Counted from the stretch's first letter, positions 38,598-49,577 are shown. The stretch is DNA of 64,000 bases from Gari tellinella (GCA_922989275.2 OV277868.1:53194216-53258215), one strand, 5' to 3'. The notes: generated from the letters alone by a model not told the origin. A program made the numbers and translations.

Positions 38598-41500
38598 GTA
38601 AGTGTAGTACACTCTTTTTCATCCATAGCTTTATCCTGTGTAAAGACAGATACAGTGGAGAATCTGTTATTCTTTCCCAATAAACGCGTTTACGCTAAAA
38701 CTATTATTTGCAGTGCAAACAGTTTGGAGCCAGATCAGACGCCGGGTAACCCGGCGTCTGATCAGGCACCGAACTGTTTGCCACCAAGATAAACAAGAAT
38801 TATCAGAATTGTCCAAAAGTTGTTCTTTTCTACGTTTTAGTGTTTTGCGTTTGCGTACGTTTGCGTTTAAATGGGAAAGAATAACACATTCTCCACTGTA
38901 CATGTATGATGTAGATGCACAAAGCAAGCTAACAGTTCAAACGCTCCTTGCAGCATCTACACTGTTCCCATGGGACAAGTGTACTCCTCACAGGTACACT
39001 GTTTGCAAATGAGGCATATATGGGTGACTAAGGTTCAAAGAGTTAAGTAGACTATGTTTGTATCTGCTAGGATGTAGCACATTCTGATGCATACTCGTGC
39101 GACTGCATAAAGTGAAACTATATTTCTCAGTGGAAGAATAAATTAAAGGTGTTAAACATGTTTTACAGTGTACCAGTAGCAGCCTTGTGCATATAATTTT
39201 CTATTTACAGGTATGGATCTAGAGCCTGGGAGAGAGGGTGGTACTTGGCTCGGACTCTCAACCTCAGGAAAATTTGGTGCCCTGCTCAACATCTTAACTC
39301 CACAGGAGCCAGACAAGAGTGGCAGGGGTGAGTCACAGGTTCTTTTTCTTCTGCTTAACCCATTGTATGCTGGGTAATATTTGGCGGCCATTTTAAAATG
39401 TCGTCTGCAGCTGGTATAGCTCAAATATTTGCAAAAGATTTTAGCAGTTTCTGATAGAATATTGACTTAGCTGCAAACAGTTTTGTGGGGCCTGATCTGA
39501 GATCAAAACTGTATACCTAGAGGTACACCTAAAAGTGTATCCCACATAAAATGGGTTAAACATTTAATCCACCTACTCCTCCATATAAGAGCCACAAATG
39601 AGTTTTCAGTTATGGTTTTGAATACGTGACTGTGTCAGCTTAAAGCAAGATGAATATAAAGCAAAAAGCTCCTAAGGAAGCTTTCTTCTACACTTTACTT
39701 TCATCTTGTTGTGGGCAGTAGCTTGCCTTAAACACAGTTATGCAGATATAATTTGGATCAATTGCCAGGAAGAAAGGGTTAAAACATGCTGGATATGCAA
39801 ATAAAAGGAGTATGTGGTGCTCCCAGCAACCTATAGTCATTGTACAGTGGAAATGGGTTATTCTTTCCCAAAAAACGCGTTAACGCTCAAACTATTATTT
39901 CCACTGCAAACAGTTTGGAGCCAGATCAGACGCCGGGTTACCCGGCGTCTGATCAGGCTCCAAACTGTTTGCCACCAAGATAAACATGAATGATCAGAAT
40001 TGTCCAAAAGTTGTACTTTTCAGCATTTTAGTGCTTTGCGTTTGCGTTTCATTTGCATTTAAACGGGAAAGAATAACGTATTCTCCACTGTAACAACCAC
40101 CTTTGTCTAGGCGTAGATACTGTGACTATACATGTAATTATGAACTTTTACAAGTAAGTGAGTAAAACAAGCAACAGTAATAAGAAAGATGAGCTGTCTT
40201 CCATACTGTGATATTTTATTAAACTAACACCTGCATAAACCAACTGCCAATATTCTATTAAATCACTAGTTAATAAAGCTCTCTTTTTGTTTGCATGGTT
40301 CTTATGGGGTTGATTGCACTTAAGTGATTTTGGTATTTTCACTCGAAATCCTGAACACCAAGGATGGAAGGTATTACATCCATTTACATGTATTACCAAT
40401 TATGTAAGTCTTTGGTTTGACTTGACCAGAGATTGAACCTGTGACCTCCCGATCTGCAAGCGAACACTATACCACTGAGCTGTGCAGTTCGTTTAAACAC
40501 AGATGGATATGATTGTGTAAATTTTCACTTTGGCTATGAAGAAAAGAGTTAACACATTACCCCATAACCTGTTTCTAGTTTTGAAGACATGTGACCACTT
40601 CAAGCAGGTTGAAAGTAAAGCAGAATCCGCCTTAAGGCGCATTCTACTTTACATTCAGCCTGCTTTAAGCTATTATCTGCTAAAATATAGAAAATATTTC
40701 TTATGATTTTTATTTGTAATAGTATAAATTTGAACTGTTTTCTTCTTTAGAGTAATTAATTAAAGGCGTAAAAAGGCGTATTTATTGGGCAATGGGTTAA
40801 ACAGCACACTATAATTATGTTCCAGGTAGCCTGGTGAAGGATTTTATATGCGGTCATCAGTCCTCCAAGGACTATCTAGAGAAGTTAGCAGAGAAGAAGT
40901 CTGACTTCAACCCATTCCAGCTGATAATGGTGGACCTCAGGTAGTGACAGTCCGTCTAAAGATCCCTAACCTCTTTTAAAATCAAGTTTTCCATATTCTA
41001 GCAGATGGTACATGTAGCTTAAAGCAAGCTGAAAGTAAAGCAACCTGCTTTAGGTGTATACCTGTTTTTGAAACCAGAAACAGACTACATGTATATGGAA
41101 ATGGGTTAATATTCAGTAGTAACTGTATATAGCTATCTTTAGTTTTGTACGAGTTGCTCCCCTAGAAATGAAAAACATCGTATATTTAATTTTAATTTAA
41201 CATTTTTAGCTCACCTGAGCCAAAGGCTCAAGGTCGTGCGTCGTGCGTATGTGCGTCGTCGTTAACAATTGCTTCAAATGACATCTCCTCCTATACCCCT
41301 TGACAGAATTCAACCAAACTTTACAGAAATGTTCCTTGGGTCAAGCTCTTTCAAAGTTGTTCAAAGAATTAAAAACAATGCAGAACTCTGGTTGCCATGG
41401 CAACCAAATTGAAAAAATAAGGAAATCTTAAAAAATCTTCTTGTCAAAAACTGCAAGGGCCAGAGCTTAGATATTTGGCACATAGCATCATCTACAGGTC

Positions 41501-44500
41501 CTCTATCAAGTTTGTTCAAATTATGCCCCAGGGGTCAAAATTGGCCCCGCCCCGGGGGTCACAGTTTTACATAGAGTTATATAGTGAAATTTTCAAACGT
41601 CTTCTTCTCTGAAACCAATGTGGCCAGAGCTCTGATATTTGGCATGGAGACACTTCTAGATGTCCTTTACCAAAATTGTTCAAATGGTTGTGGTCGGTTG
41701 CATAACTAGGTCATAAGAGCTAAAAATAGATTTTTTCAATGAAAACTTAAAAACTCTTCTTGTCTGAAACTACAAGGGCCAAAGCTTAGATATTTGGCAC
41801 ATAGAATCGCCTACAGGTTCTCTATCAAGTTTGCTCAAATTATACCCCTGGGGTCAAAATTGGCCCGGCCCCGGGGGGTCACGGTTTTACATAGAGTTAT
41901 ATAGTGAAATTTTCATACGTCTTCTTCTCTGAAACTAATATGGCTAGAGCTTTGATATTTGGCATAGTGACACTTCTAGATGTCCTATACCGAAATTGTA
42001 CAAATGGTTCTGGTCCGTTGCATAACTAGGTCACAGGAGCTAAAAATAGATTTTTTCAGTGAAAACTTAAAAAATCTTCTTGTCTAAAACTACAAGGGCC
42101 AGAGCTTAGATATATGGCTAATATCATCGCCTAAGGGTCCTCTATTAAGTTTGTTCAAATTATGCCCCTAGGGTCAAAATTGGCCCCGCCCCGGGGGTCA
42201 CTGTTTTACATAGAGTTATATAGTGAAATTTTCAAACATCTTCTTCTCTGAAACTAATATGGCCAGAGCTTTTATATTCTGTATGGTGACACTTTTAAAT
42301 ATACTTTACATATTTTGTTCAAATTGTTCCGGTCTGTTGCATATCTAGGTCAGTCCTGGACATAAATCAATATCTCCATTTTCCCAATTATTCTCAGGTG
42401 AGCAAATATGCCCCATGGGGCTCTTGTTTTCATTATTTTAGCCTTAATTCACCAATTATAAGCCTTATGTAATTAGATATGAAGGAATTTAGTTTGGGTT
42501 GGTTTTTTTAAGTGATTTTAAGAGGTTTTGGGAGGTTTAGGGAGATTTTGGGTCTTTAGACGGACCCAGGCAGTGATGGTAACAGATAGTTGTTTACATG
42601 TATTTAGTTTTAGTAACACAACCTATAGTCATACAATTAAACCCAACTCATGCTATAACCCATTTCCCCATAGCCTGTTTGTAGTTTTGATAACAGGTAT
42701 TTTCTTAAAGCAGGTTGAGAGTAAAGCAGAATATGCCTTATAAAAAAAATAAAGGGGCACCCTGCTTTACTTTCAGCCTGCTTTATATTACTATCTGCTA
42801 GAAGGTAGAAATATCTCTTATGAAGTTATTATACATATTCATGACTATATAAAGTGGGACTAATAGTTTCTTTAGTGAAGGAATAAATTAAAGTTGTCAA
42901 AATGCGTATCTACGGAGTAATCGGTTAAGTATATATTGGCAATTTTTGATAGCAGTGATGATCTAGATCAGACAAATCCTGAAGTAGCTGTGTGGTCAGA
43001 GTCTGCACTGTTTTCTGATATGGATATGACTTGTATGAGTTTTCACTCTTTCTTTCCGAAAGAGTTCTTTATACACCTCCAGGAGAGCTTGTGTTGTCAC
43101 CCAGTCATTGGTTTCCACGTTGCCTATAAAGAAGGTGTTCACAATTTCTATGCCCCTACAGCACCACATTTGGAACACACTTACCAAGAGACAAAACCTT
43201 TCCATCCATTGTAAAAGAAAATACCCCTGTGTCGTCATAATTTTAGTTAAGTTATTTATTAAATAGTGGCTAATTGTTATAAAATTATTATATTACAGGG
43301 AAAGCTCAGCACAAGTCCATTACCTTGAAAACAAAAATGCATCAAGCAGTCATGAGGCCTCTCCACCAGGTATTTTAACCCTTCACCGTTAGATATTAAT
43401 TTTTCTAAATTTTATTTAATTTCTATGTGACACAGACGATAAAGCATTAAGGCATGGGTTCTCCCGGATTGACTCCAGTTTTGTGTCATCTCTTGTAGGC
43501 AGACGTGACATTTAGGGATCACTTTTTCGTAGTCTGTCCGTCAGTCCATCCGTCCATCTGTAAATACATCTGTCTGTGATGTATCGTTAATATTTATCAT
43601 CTGATATATCGGTATTGGCCATATGCATCTGAGCCAATCAATGACAGCTCTAGTAAATAGAGGATAATTAATTTCATTGGATCATTGGATTGATATGAAA
43701 AATATATCACGAGAATGGGTTGTTATCTGGTTAAAAAACGAGTCCACAATATTTTTCATATCTATTCAAAGGAAGTGATTATTCTATTTATTATATATAT
43801 TTGAATGATGCTTTTACAGAAAAAACACACAAAATTGATTACCGCGACGTCACTAAACTAATTATGATGTGACGTCACAAAAAGTGATATCATCACTACA
43901 TGTACATGTAGTGATGATATCAACTGTGACGATATCAAATTTATCTAACTGAGAAATCTCTATAAATCATCGATAGGTATATAATAAATAGAGGATAATC
44001 AATTTCTTTGGATTGATATGAAAAATATATCACGAGAATGGGTTGTTATCTGGTTAAAAAAACGAGTCCACAGTGACAGTGACGATATCAAATTTATCTA
44101 ACTGAGAATTCTCTATAAATCATCAATATGTATATAATAAATACTGTTCTCTATTTCTATGTAGGTATATACAGTTTTGACAACAGTGATGACTGTGAGA
44201 GCCTGTGGCGGAAGACAGCCGATGGTGAACACAAGTTCACCAATATTGTAAAGGAACATGGCTGGACCTCACAGAAAAATCTCCTTATTGACACACTGTC
44301 AGATCTTCTCAGTGATAAAACCCAGTAAGACTACAACTATGTTATATAACACTTTCCCCCCATACATGTAGCTAGTTTTCAGTATTGAAGACAGATCGTT
44401 GCTTAACCTATAACTCCATAGGTACACATTTTTACACATTCATTTGATTACGTCATTCCATTGAAAAGAAAGTGGTTCCAATGTATACAGTGATGAAAAG

Positions 44501-47500
44501 GTATCATAAGAAATATTTTCTATATACTAGCAGATGGTAGCTCAAGGCAGGCTGAAAGAAATTGCAGAATGGCCTTAACTCTTGCCTCCCTGAAACTTAA
44601 AATGGACAATTCCAGTTTCCATTTTAGTCTAGTCCATTTTTGACTTTTAAGGGTTGTTTTTGTCAATGATTGGAATTATGACAAACAGTGAAGACCCTGA
44701 TCAGAGGGCTCCTTTCGGAGCTAGGGTTCAAAGGGTTAAGGTACATTCTGTTTTATATTCAACCTGCTCTTAGTAGTTGACTGTCTTCAAAAATAGAAAC
44801 ATGCTATGGATTAAAGGGTTAAAGCAGACTGAAAGTAAATCAGAATGCTCCTTTAAGAACATTCTGATTTACTTTTAGCCTGCTTAACCCATTACCCCAT
44901 AGCCCGTTTCTAGTTTTGAAGACAGGTGACCACTTAAAGCAGGTTGAAAGTAAAGCAGAATGTGCCTTGAGGCACATTCTGCTTTACTTTCAGCCTGCTT
45001 TTAGCCATAATTTGCTAGGATCAAGAAAATATTTCTTATGGTTCATATTCATGACAGTATTAAGTGGATATATTTTCTTCAGTGAAGGAATAATTGAAGG
45101 CGTAAAAAGGCGTATTTATGGGGTAATGGATTAAGGTACCATCTGTTAGGATATTGGAAATATTTAATTATGTATTTTCATGACTGCATGTCTAAAGTGG
45201 ACCTAATGTCTCGAGTGGTAGAATAAGTTATGGTGTAAAAGGCATATCTATTGGGAACAGGGTTAAAGAGAAACTAATAACTAGATATAAGAAAAAAACT
45301 ATTTCTAAGGTGCCGATATAAACATAATTATAAACCTTAGTTTATAGAAATAATCTAATTTACTGAAAAATGTTTGGAAAACAGATGGCTGCTTCAAGCA
45401 GACGGAAAGGAAAAAACAGGGGCTTTCTGCTTTTTAACCCTTTGAACCCTAGTCCCGCATATAGGCGTCCTTTTCAAACAGTGTACATGTGAATATTACA
45501 CTTGTCCTGTGCAAACAGTGAAGACCCAGATCAGAGGGCTCCGAAAGGAGCCCTCTGATCAGGGTCTTCACTGTTTGTCATAATGCCAAAAATGGACAAA
45601 ACAACCCTTAAAAGCCAAAAATGGACTAGACTAAAATCGAAACTGGGATTGTCCATTTTAGGTTTCAGGGAGGAAAGAGTTAATCCTTTTGTAAACAGCT
45701 ATCTGTCTAAAAAAAACTGACAAGAAGCAATGCAGGAAAGGCATAAGACAAATTTTCTCATTTGATCATTCACATTTATAACCTTTGACTTAATTCTTCT
45801 TGGCTACTTGTAACCTATTTTCAAAGGGCTGATAACTTTCATACACATAATTAGTTTCATCTACCATTTGTTTATTACAAACTTATTCCAATCTGTATTT
45901 TTCAGGCATTTCCCAGATGAACAACTTCAGAAACAGTTTGCTGCTGTATCAAGAAAAACAGAAGGGGAAGTAATTGTGGAGAGAAGTGCAAGGTTTGTCT
46001 TCTCTCCCTTGATTCAGTATGGCACAAGGTAGGTCAGTCTGGTGAAGGACTTGATTTAACCCTCAGGGCTGCCATTTCTCCGGATTTTTTCTAAGTATTC
46101 GGATTTTTATCCTAGCAGATCGTAGCTTAAAACAGGCTGAAAGTAAAGCAGAATGGGCCATAAGGCGCATTCTGCATTATTATCCCCTGCCGAAAGGCAG
46201 AGGGATACTGTTTTAGGTCTGTCCGTTCGTCCGTGCGTGCGGACGTGCGCTCGTCCGTCACGTTTTCCGTCCGCAACTGTATCTCCGAAACCTATAAACA
46301 GATTTGGATTAAACTTGGTGTACTTATTTGTCATCATAGGAGCACCGTGGGAAATCAAATTTTTTTCAGAACATTTTAGGAATTTATGAGTTATCTGCCC
46401 TTTTTGTGTTAAAAATGCCGTCCGTCCGTGCGTCCGTCACGTTTTCCGTCCGCAACTGTATCTCCGAAACCTATAAACAGATTTGGATTAAACTTGGTAT
46501 ACTTATTTGTCATCATAGGAGCACTGTGGGAAATCAAATTTTTTTCAGAAAATTTTAGGAATTTATGAGTTATCTGCCCTTTTTGTGTTAAAAATGCCAT
46601 ATTTAACAGTTTTTACACTCTAGCAACTACAGTATTCAACAAATTTTGTTTATACTTGCACACGATGTCTATAAGTACAAGTTCTTGCAGGTGTGCAATT
46701 ATTGTAAAAAAAGGATACTTGTGACAAGAGTTATCTGCCCTTGATGTACTTAGAAATGCTAGAAAATGCTTTATTTTGGTATTGTTTACATACTAGAGCC
46801 TATAAATATGCATGGATTTTTGAAAAAACTTTCTTGAATTATGTATGGCTATTAGTTTTCAAATGAATTTGATTATTGTTGAAAACGGAGAAATTAGTCA
46901 TGAGTTATCTGCCCTTGATAAGTAAAAAAAGCCATATTTAACTGTTTTTACTCTCTGGCAACTACAATTATGAATGGATTTAAATGATACTTGCACACGA
47001 TGTCTATAAGTAAAAGTTCTTGAAGGTGTGTAATTATTGTCAAAAAAGGATACTTGTGGCAATAGTTATCTGCCCTTGATGTACTTTGAAATGATAGAAA
47101 ATGCTTTATTTTAAAATTGTTTACATCCTAGTATCTATAAATATGCATGAATTTTGATAAAACAAATTCTTAAACTATGTATGGCTATAAGTTTTCAAAT
47201 AATTGTTATCATTTTTGAAAACGGAGAAACTAGTCAACAGTTATCTGCCCTTGATGAGTAAAAAAAAACATATTTAACAGTTTTTACCATCTAGAAACTA
47301 CAGTCTTTAATGGATTTTGATTTAACTTGCACATGATGTATATAAATATAAGGGTTGCAATTACATTTATTGTCAAAATAGGATACTTTGTGGCAAGAGT
47401 TATCTGCCCTTTATGTACTTAGTAATGCTCAACATGGCTTTATTGTTTACATGCTATTGTGTACAAATGTGAATGGATTTTGAAAAAAAATTAAATCATA

Positions 47501-48831
47501 TATGGATATTATTTATAGAATGAGTTCAATTATTATCGAAAATGTGCAAATTAGTCAAGAATACTCTGCCCTTGATGAGTTGAAAATGTGTTTACACTCT
47601 AGTAAATTCTACAGTTCTGAATTTTTTTTAATAATACTTGCACACACTTATAAGTTCTTGAAAGTGTTTAATTACTGTTGAATTTGAATCAAGAGTTACC
47701 TGCCCCTGTCATACTTAGATTTATAATGCTAAAAACGGCTTTATTTTTTGTATTGTTTAGGCTTTAAAATGTACAAAATTGAATGGATTTTATAAAACTT
47801 TGTAAAAAGCTTTTGAATGTTGATCTTTAAAGACAGGTGATCACCATTTGCCCCTTCCTCCCACAATAAAGTTTGCCACTTCCTTCTGGACAATCGCTGC
47901 GGCAGGGGATATCAGCTCTAAGGTGCTTGTTTTCAACCTGTTTTAAGCAGTCATGTGTCTTCAAATCAAGAAACAGACTACGGGGTAAAGGTATGATTAG
48001 TAAAATTGCGTCTGAAAAATTGAAAATTTGAAATCTTAGGATTTTTATGATCAACTTATGGCAGCCCTGAACCCTTACTCTTCCTTAGGGGATAAAAGTC
48101 AACTTTACAAACAGTTTGGATCCAGATCAGACACAGCATAACACTACATCTGGTCTGAATCCAATGTAAAGTCAACTTTCCTTTCAATGTTCTTTTTGCA
48201 GTCAAAACTTAAAAAAAAAAATGGAATTGGCATAAGCCTGCAGATGACAAATTTACTTGACCTATTTTCTATAATATTTCATTGCAGTGTCCAGGCATAA
48301 CTCCAGGAATAATTTGGTTAAGATTGAAAATCATAAATTTACTAAGACATCAGGGGCCCGTTTCATAAAAACTTCGTACAGCAAATGTTGTCGCAAGTCA
48401 GATTGTTAAAGTCTAAAGTATTATTTATTTCTCCATCTAATCCTGTCTTGTGATATCTCTTTCGAATCGTCTTTTCAAGACGATTCCAAAGAGATGTTAC
48501 AAGACAGGTAAAGATAAAGGAATCAGAAATTAAATGTATTTTAAAGTTTTGACTTACCATCGTTTTTGTTGTACAAAGTTTTATGAAACTGGCCCCAGAT
48601 TTGCCATAATAATGCTTGAAAATTAAAACATATACAGGCAGTGGCAACCCTTCAAATTAATTGTATTTCAGAACCAACACACTGATACTTGTAGACTTCA
48701 ATGGAAACTGTGACTATGTCGAGCGAACTTTGGCAACACCAGTGAATGTTGACAATCCCTCGTGGACTACGGAAGAATACAACCTACAACTAGATCTGAC
48801 ATCAAAAGCACAAACAGCTGGACATTTATGA
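38456..48831 (+). CDS. TANGO2: TANGO2, NRDE-family protein (complete, seven coding exons)
   Basis: TANGO2 is a conserved protein tied to Golgi/ER organisation, mitochondria and lipid or heme handling; its biochemical role is debated (family knowledge). Coding exons 38456-38597, 39211-39327, 40826-40940, 43299-43369, 44165-44324, 45906-46028 and 48672-48831 have GT/AG sites and compatible phases, giving 295 aa (human 276). Visible features: MCLLFL start with the conserved Cys2, VASNRDEYWVRP with NRDE at residues 24-27, EGGTWLGLSTSGKFGALLN, PFQLIMVDLR, GIYSFDNS, QYGTRTNTLILVDFNG near the end. The first coding exon opens at acceptor TTTCAG (38437-38442), so a 5' UTR exon lies upstream, not located. 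Introns contain family A, B, C and G MITEs, and a family F MITE starts 22 bp after the stop. Confidence 0.94.
38653..38898. mobile_element. MITE family C, 246 bp, in TANGO2 intron 1
   Basis: TA at 38651-38652 and 38899-38900. Ends CAGTGGAGAATCTGTTATTC / GAATAACACATTCTCCACTG. Core 2 hairpin AAACAGTTTGGAGCCAGATC, tip GCCGGGTAACCCGGC. Confidence 0.88.
38940..39044. mobile_element. MITE family B, right half
   Basis: AGCATCTACACTGTTCCC, GGACAAGTGTACTCCTCACA, GGTACACTGTTTGCAAATGA and AGGTTCAAAGAG followed by TTAA. The left half is absent. Confidence 0.6.
39211..39327 (+). CDS. TANGO2: TANGO2 exon 2
   Basis: Encodes MDLEPGREGGTWLGLSTSGK and FGALLNILTPQEPDKSGR. Acceptor TTTACAG, donor GTGAGT. Confidence 0.94.
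39359..39555. mobile_element. TTAA-flanked MITE with G-like interior
   Basis: TTAA at 39355-39358 and 39556-39559. Ends CCCATTGTATGCTGGG / CACATAAAATGGG. Interior AAATGTCGTCTGCAG and AAACAGTTTTGTGG, with a decayed hairpin. Confidence 0.6.
39845..40090. mobile_element. MITE family C, 246 bp
   Basis: TA at 39843-39844 and 40091-40092; ends CAGTGGAAATGGGTTATTC / GAATAACGTATTCTCCACTG. Same length and orientation as the copy at 38653-38898 and highly similar. In TANGO2 intron 2. Confidence 0.87.
40428..40496 (-). other. tRNA-Cys-like sequence (pseudogene or SINE head)
   Basis: Minus strand has an A box-like CAGCTCAGTGGTATAGTG, an anticodon region TTGCAGA (GCA), and a B box-like GGTTCAATCTC. The acceptor arms do not pair and the T-stem has mismatches, so a working tRNA is unlikely. 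In TANGO2 intron 2. Confidence 0.55.
40553..40796. mobile_element. MITE family A ending 29 bp before TANGO2 exon 3
   Basis: TTAA at 40549-40552 and 40797-40800; ends CACATTACCCCATAACC / GGGCAATGGG. The acceptor of exon 3 is at 40825, so the branch site may lie close to or within the MITE end. Confidence 0.82.
40826..40940 (+). CDS. TANGO2: TANGO2 exon 3
   Basis: Encodes SLVKDFICGHQSSKDYLEKL, then AEKKSDFNPFQLIMVDL. Acceptor TTCCAG, donor GTAGTG (weak). Confidence 0.92.
40983..41110. mobile_element. MITE family A remnant
   Basis: ATATTCTAGCAGATGG, CTTAAAGCAAGCTGAAAGTA, then AACCTGCTTTAGG and GGAAATGGG + TTAA. Hairpin tip and one end missing. Confidence 0.6.
41207..42430 (+). mobile_element. 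Helentron-associated-like element 4
   Basis: 5' end TTTTTAGCTCACCTGAGCC with GTGCGTCGT tract; 3' end CAGGTGAGCAAAT, hairpin GCCCCATGGGGC, TCTTGTTTT. Interior has three units of about 320 bp with CTACAAGGGCCAxAGCTTAG, TTATGCCCCxGGGGTCAAAA and GGCCCCGCCCCGGGGGTCAC. TANGO2 intron 3. Confidence 0.62.
42658..42924. mobile_element. MITE family A
   Basis: Ends CCCATTTCCCCATAGCC / CTACGGAGTAATCGG + TTAA. The hairpin tip is replaced by an A-rich run. A core 2 remnant (GTGATGATCTAGATCAGACA with GAGTCTGCACTGTTTTC) follows at 42950-43020. Confidence 0.7.
43299..43369 (+). CDS. TANGO2: TANGO2 exon 4
   Basis: Encodes ESSAQVHYLENKNASSSHEA and SPP; the split codons give R before and G after. Acceptor TATTACAG, donor GTATTT. 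Confidence 0.9.
43650..44145. repeat. Duplicated MITE-like block beside TANGO2 exon 5
   Basis: TAAATAGAGGATAATxAATT through ACGAGTCCACA occurs at 43653-43750 and 43985-44072; GATATCAAATTTATCTAACT through AATCATC occurs at 43930-43970 and 44085-44125. A perfect palindrome CTACATGTACATGTAG flanked by ATATCATCA/TGATGATAT is at 43888-43921. Confidence 0.75.
44165..44324 (+). CDS. TANGO2: TANGO2 exon 5
   Basis: Encodes IYSFDNSDDCESLWRKTADG through LLIDTLSDLLSDKT. Acceptor TATGTAG, donor GTAAGA. The family's YGLSN motif corresponds to YSFDN here. Confidence 0.92.
44404..44818. mobile_element. MITE family A (reverse) split by a family B remnant
   Basis: Left part CCTATAACTCCATAGG to GCAGAATGGCC; right part GGTACATTCTGTTTTATATT to GGATTAAAGGG. 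The TTAA at the hairpin tip (44575-44578) holds the inserted piece 44579-44735. Confidence 0.72.
44579..44735. mobile_element. MITE family B, internally deleted, inside a family A hairpin tip
   Basis: TTAA at 44575-44578 and 44736-44739. Starts CTCTTGCCTCCCTGAAAC and ends GCTAGGGTTCAAAGGG, with the right hairpin arm missing (CTCCTTTCGGAG joins CTAGGG). Confidence 0.8.
44888..45130. mobile_element. MITE family A inside the stem of another hairpin
   Basis: TTAA at 44884-44887 and 45131-45134. Ends CCCATTACCCCATAGCCC / TATGGGGTAATGGA. The preceding hairpin (44822-44884) ends in TTTTAGCCTGC, so insertion was at the TTAA of CTGCTTTAAGC. A half copy of family A follows (45135-45265). Confidence 0.8.
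45438..45679. mobile_element. MITE family B
   Basis: TTAA at 45434-45437 and 45680-45683; 242 bp. Ends CCCTTTGAACCCTAGTCCC / GTTTCAGGGAGGAAAGAG. Very similar to 50685-50927. Confidence 0.87.
45906..46028 (+). CDS. TANGO2: TANGO2 exon 6
   Basis: Encodes HFPDEQLQKQFAAVSRKTEG through FVFSPLIQYGT. Acceptor TTTTTCAG, donor GTAGGT. Confidence 0.92.
46064..48069. mobile_element. MITE family I with 6-bp target duplication, split by a 1.7-kb repeat
   Basis: Ends CAGGGCTGCCATTTCTCC and CTTATGGCAGCCCTG, with AACCCT directly on both sides (46058-46063, 48070-48075). Left and right arms of core hairpin 1 (GCTTAAAACAGGCTGAAAGT; CAACCTGTTTTAAGC) are separated by the insertion at 46181-47930. Confidence 0.78.
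46181..47930. mobile_element. CCCCTGCCG repeat element, copy 1
   Basis: Starts TATCCCCTGCCGAAAGGCAG (self-inverse start) followed by GTCCGTCCGTGCG tracts, ends GCTGCGGCAGGGGATATCAG and CTAAGGTGCTTGTT. Interior holds several diverged units with GAGTTATCTGCCCTTGATG. Copy 2 at 53324-55163. Non-coding; resembles the other rolling-circle-like repeats in layout. Confidence 0.75.
48353..48597. mobile_element. MITE family H
   Basis: Inverted ends GGGGCCCGTTTCATAAAAAC / GTTTTATGAAACTGGCCCC, then CTTCGTAC / GTACAAAG. Central AAGACGATTCCAAAGAGAT palindromic region. In TANGO2 intron 6, 75 bp before the last exon. Confidence 0.78.
48672..48831 (+). CDS. TANGO2: TANGO2 exon 7 (last)
   Basis: Encodes TNTLILVDFNGNCDYVERTL through LTSKAQTAGHL, TGA at 48829-48831. 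Acceptor ATTTCAG. RTNTLILVD joined to QYGT of exon 6 is the most conserved C-terminal motif of the family. Confidence 0.94.
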
Positions 48832-48853
48832 TGATGGCATATCATTAGTTATA

Positions 48854-49213
48854 CAGCGATCCCTCTCTACAACGACATCCAATGGGAGAGAAAGATTGTG
48901 TGCGTTGTTCCGAAGGAGTCGTTATAGGGAGGGAAATTGGCTTACATTTGCAAACAGTTTGAATCCAGATCAGACGCAGCGTCACGTGGCGTCTAATCAG
49001 ATTCAAGCTGTTTGTCATAACTTTATTTTCTGTCAAAATGTCCATTATGTCACTTTAAGAAAAACAGCAGACGACAATTTTAAGCAGACGATATTACAGC
49101 AATAAAAACGTTAGACATAATTGTCCATAATTGTCCTGTTTAGGGAACTACGGCAAGGGTAGTTGTAAGGAGGGTGTCGTTGTTGGGAGGGCCGTTGAAG
49201 GGAGGGAGCACTG
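48854..49213. mobile_element. MITE family F just downstream of TANGO2 stop
   Basis: TA at 48852-48853 and 49214-49215; ends CAGCGATCCCTCTCTACAAC / GAAGGGAGGGAGCACTG. Core 2 hairpin AAACAGTTTGAATCCAGATC. Contains AATAAA at 49101-49106, the first such signal after the TANGO2 stop. Confidence 0.82.
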
Positions 49214-49317
49214 TAGTGATAATTTTTGAAAACAGATGAATGAGTCCTGGGGATACACATTCTGTAAAACAATTAGTCCTTGAGACAAACATTGAGTCCT
49301 TGAGGTGAAAAATTAAC

Positions 49318-49486
49318 CCAATATCCCATAACTTATTTCTAGTTTTGAAGACAGGTGACCACTTAAAGCAGGTTGAAAGTAAAGCAGAATGTGCCTTAAG
49401 GCACATTCTGCTTTACTTTCAATCTGCTTTAAGCTACTTATTGCTACTAATAGGTTAATAAAGGCTAGAAAAGCTATGGGTCAATG
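49318..49486. mobile_element. MITE family A, right half deleted
   Basis: TTAA at 49314-49317; CCCAATATCCCATAAC start, perfect hairpin tip GTGCCTTAAGGCAC, then a deletion to a degraded end (GGGTCAATGGG). Confidence 0.65.
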
Positions 49487-49577
49487 GGACTGAAAACTTT
49501 TTGAATAATGAGTCCCTGGCAAATTTTATGAGTATAGGACTCGGGACGCATAGGTAAAATTATCACTGTAGTTATAA

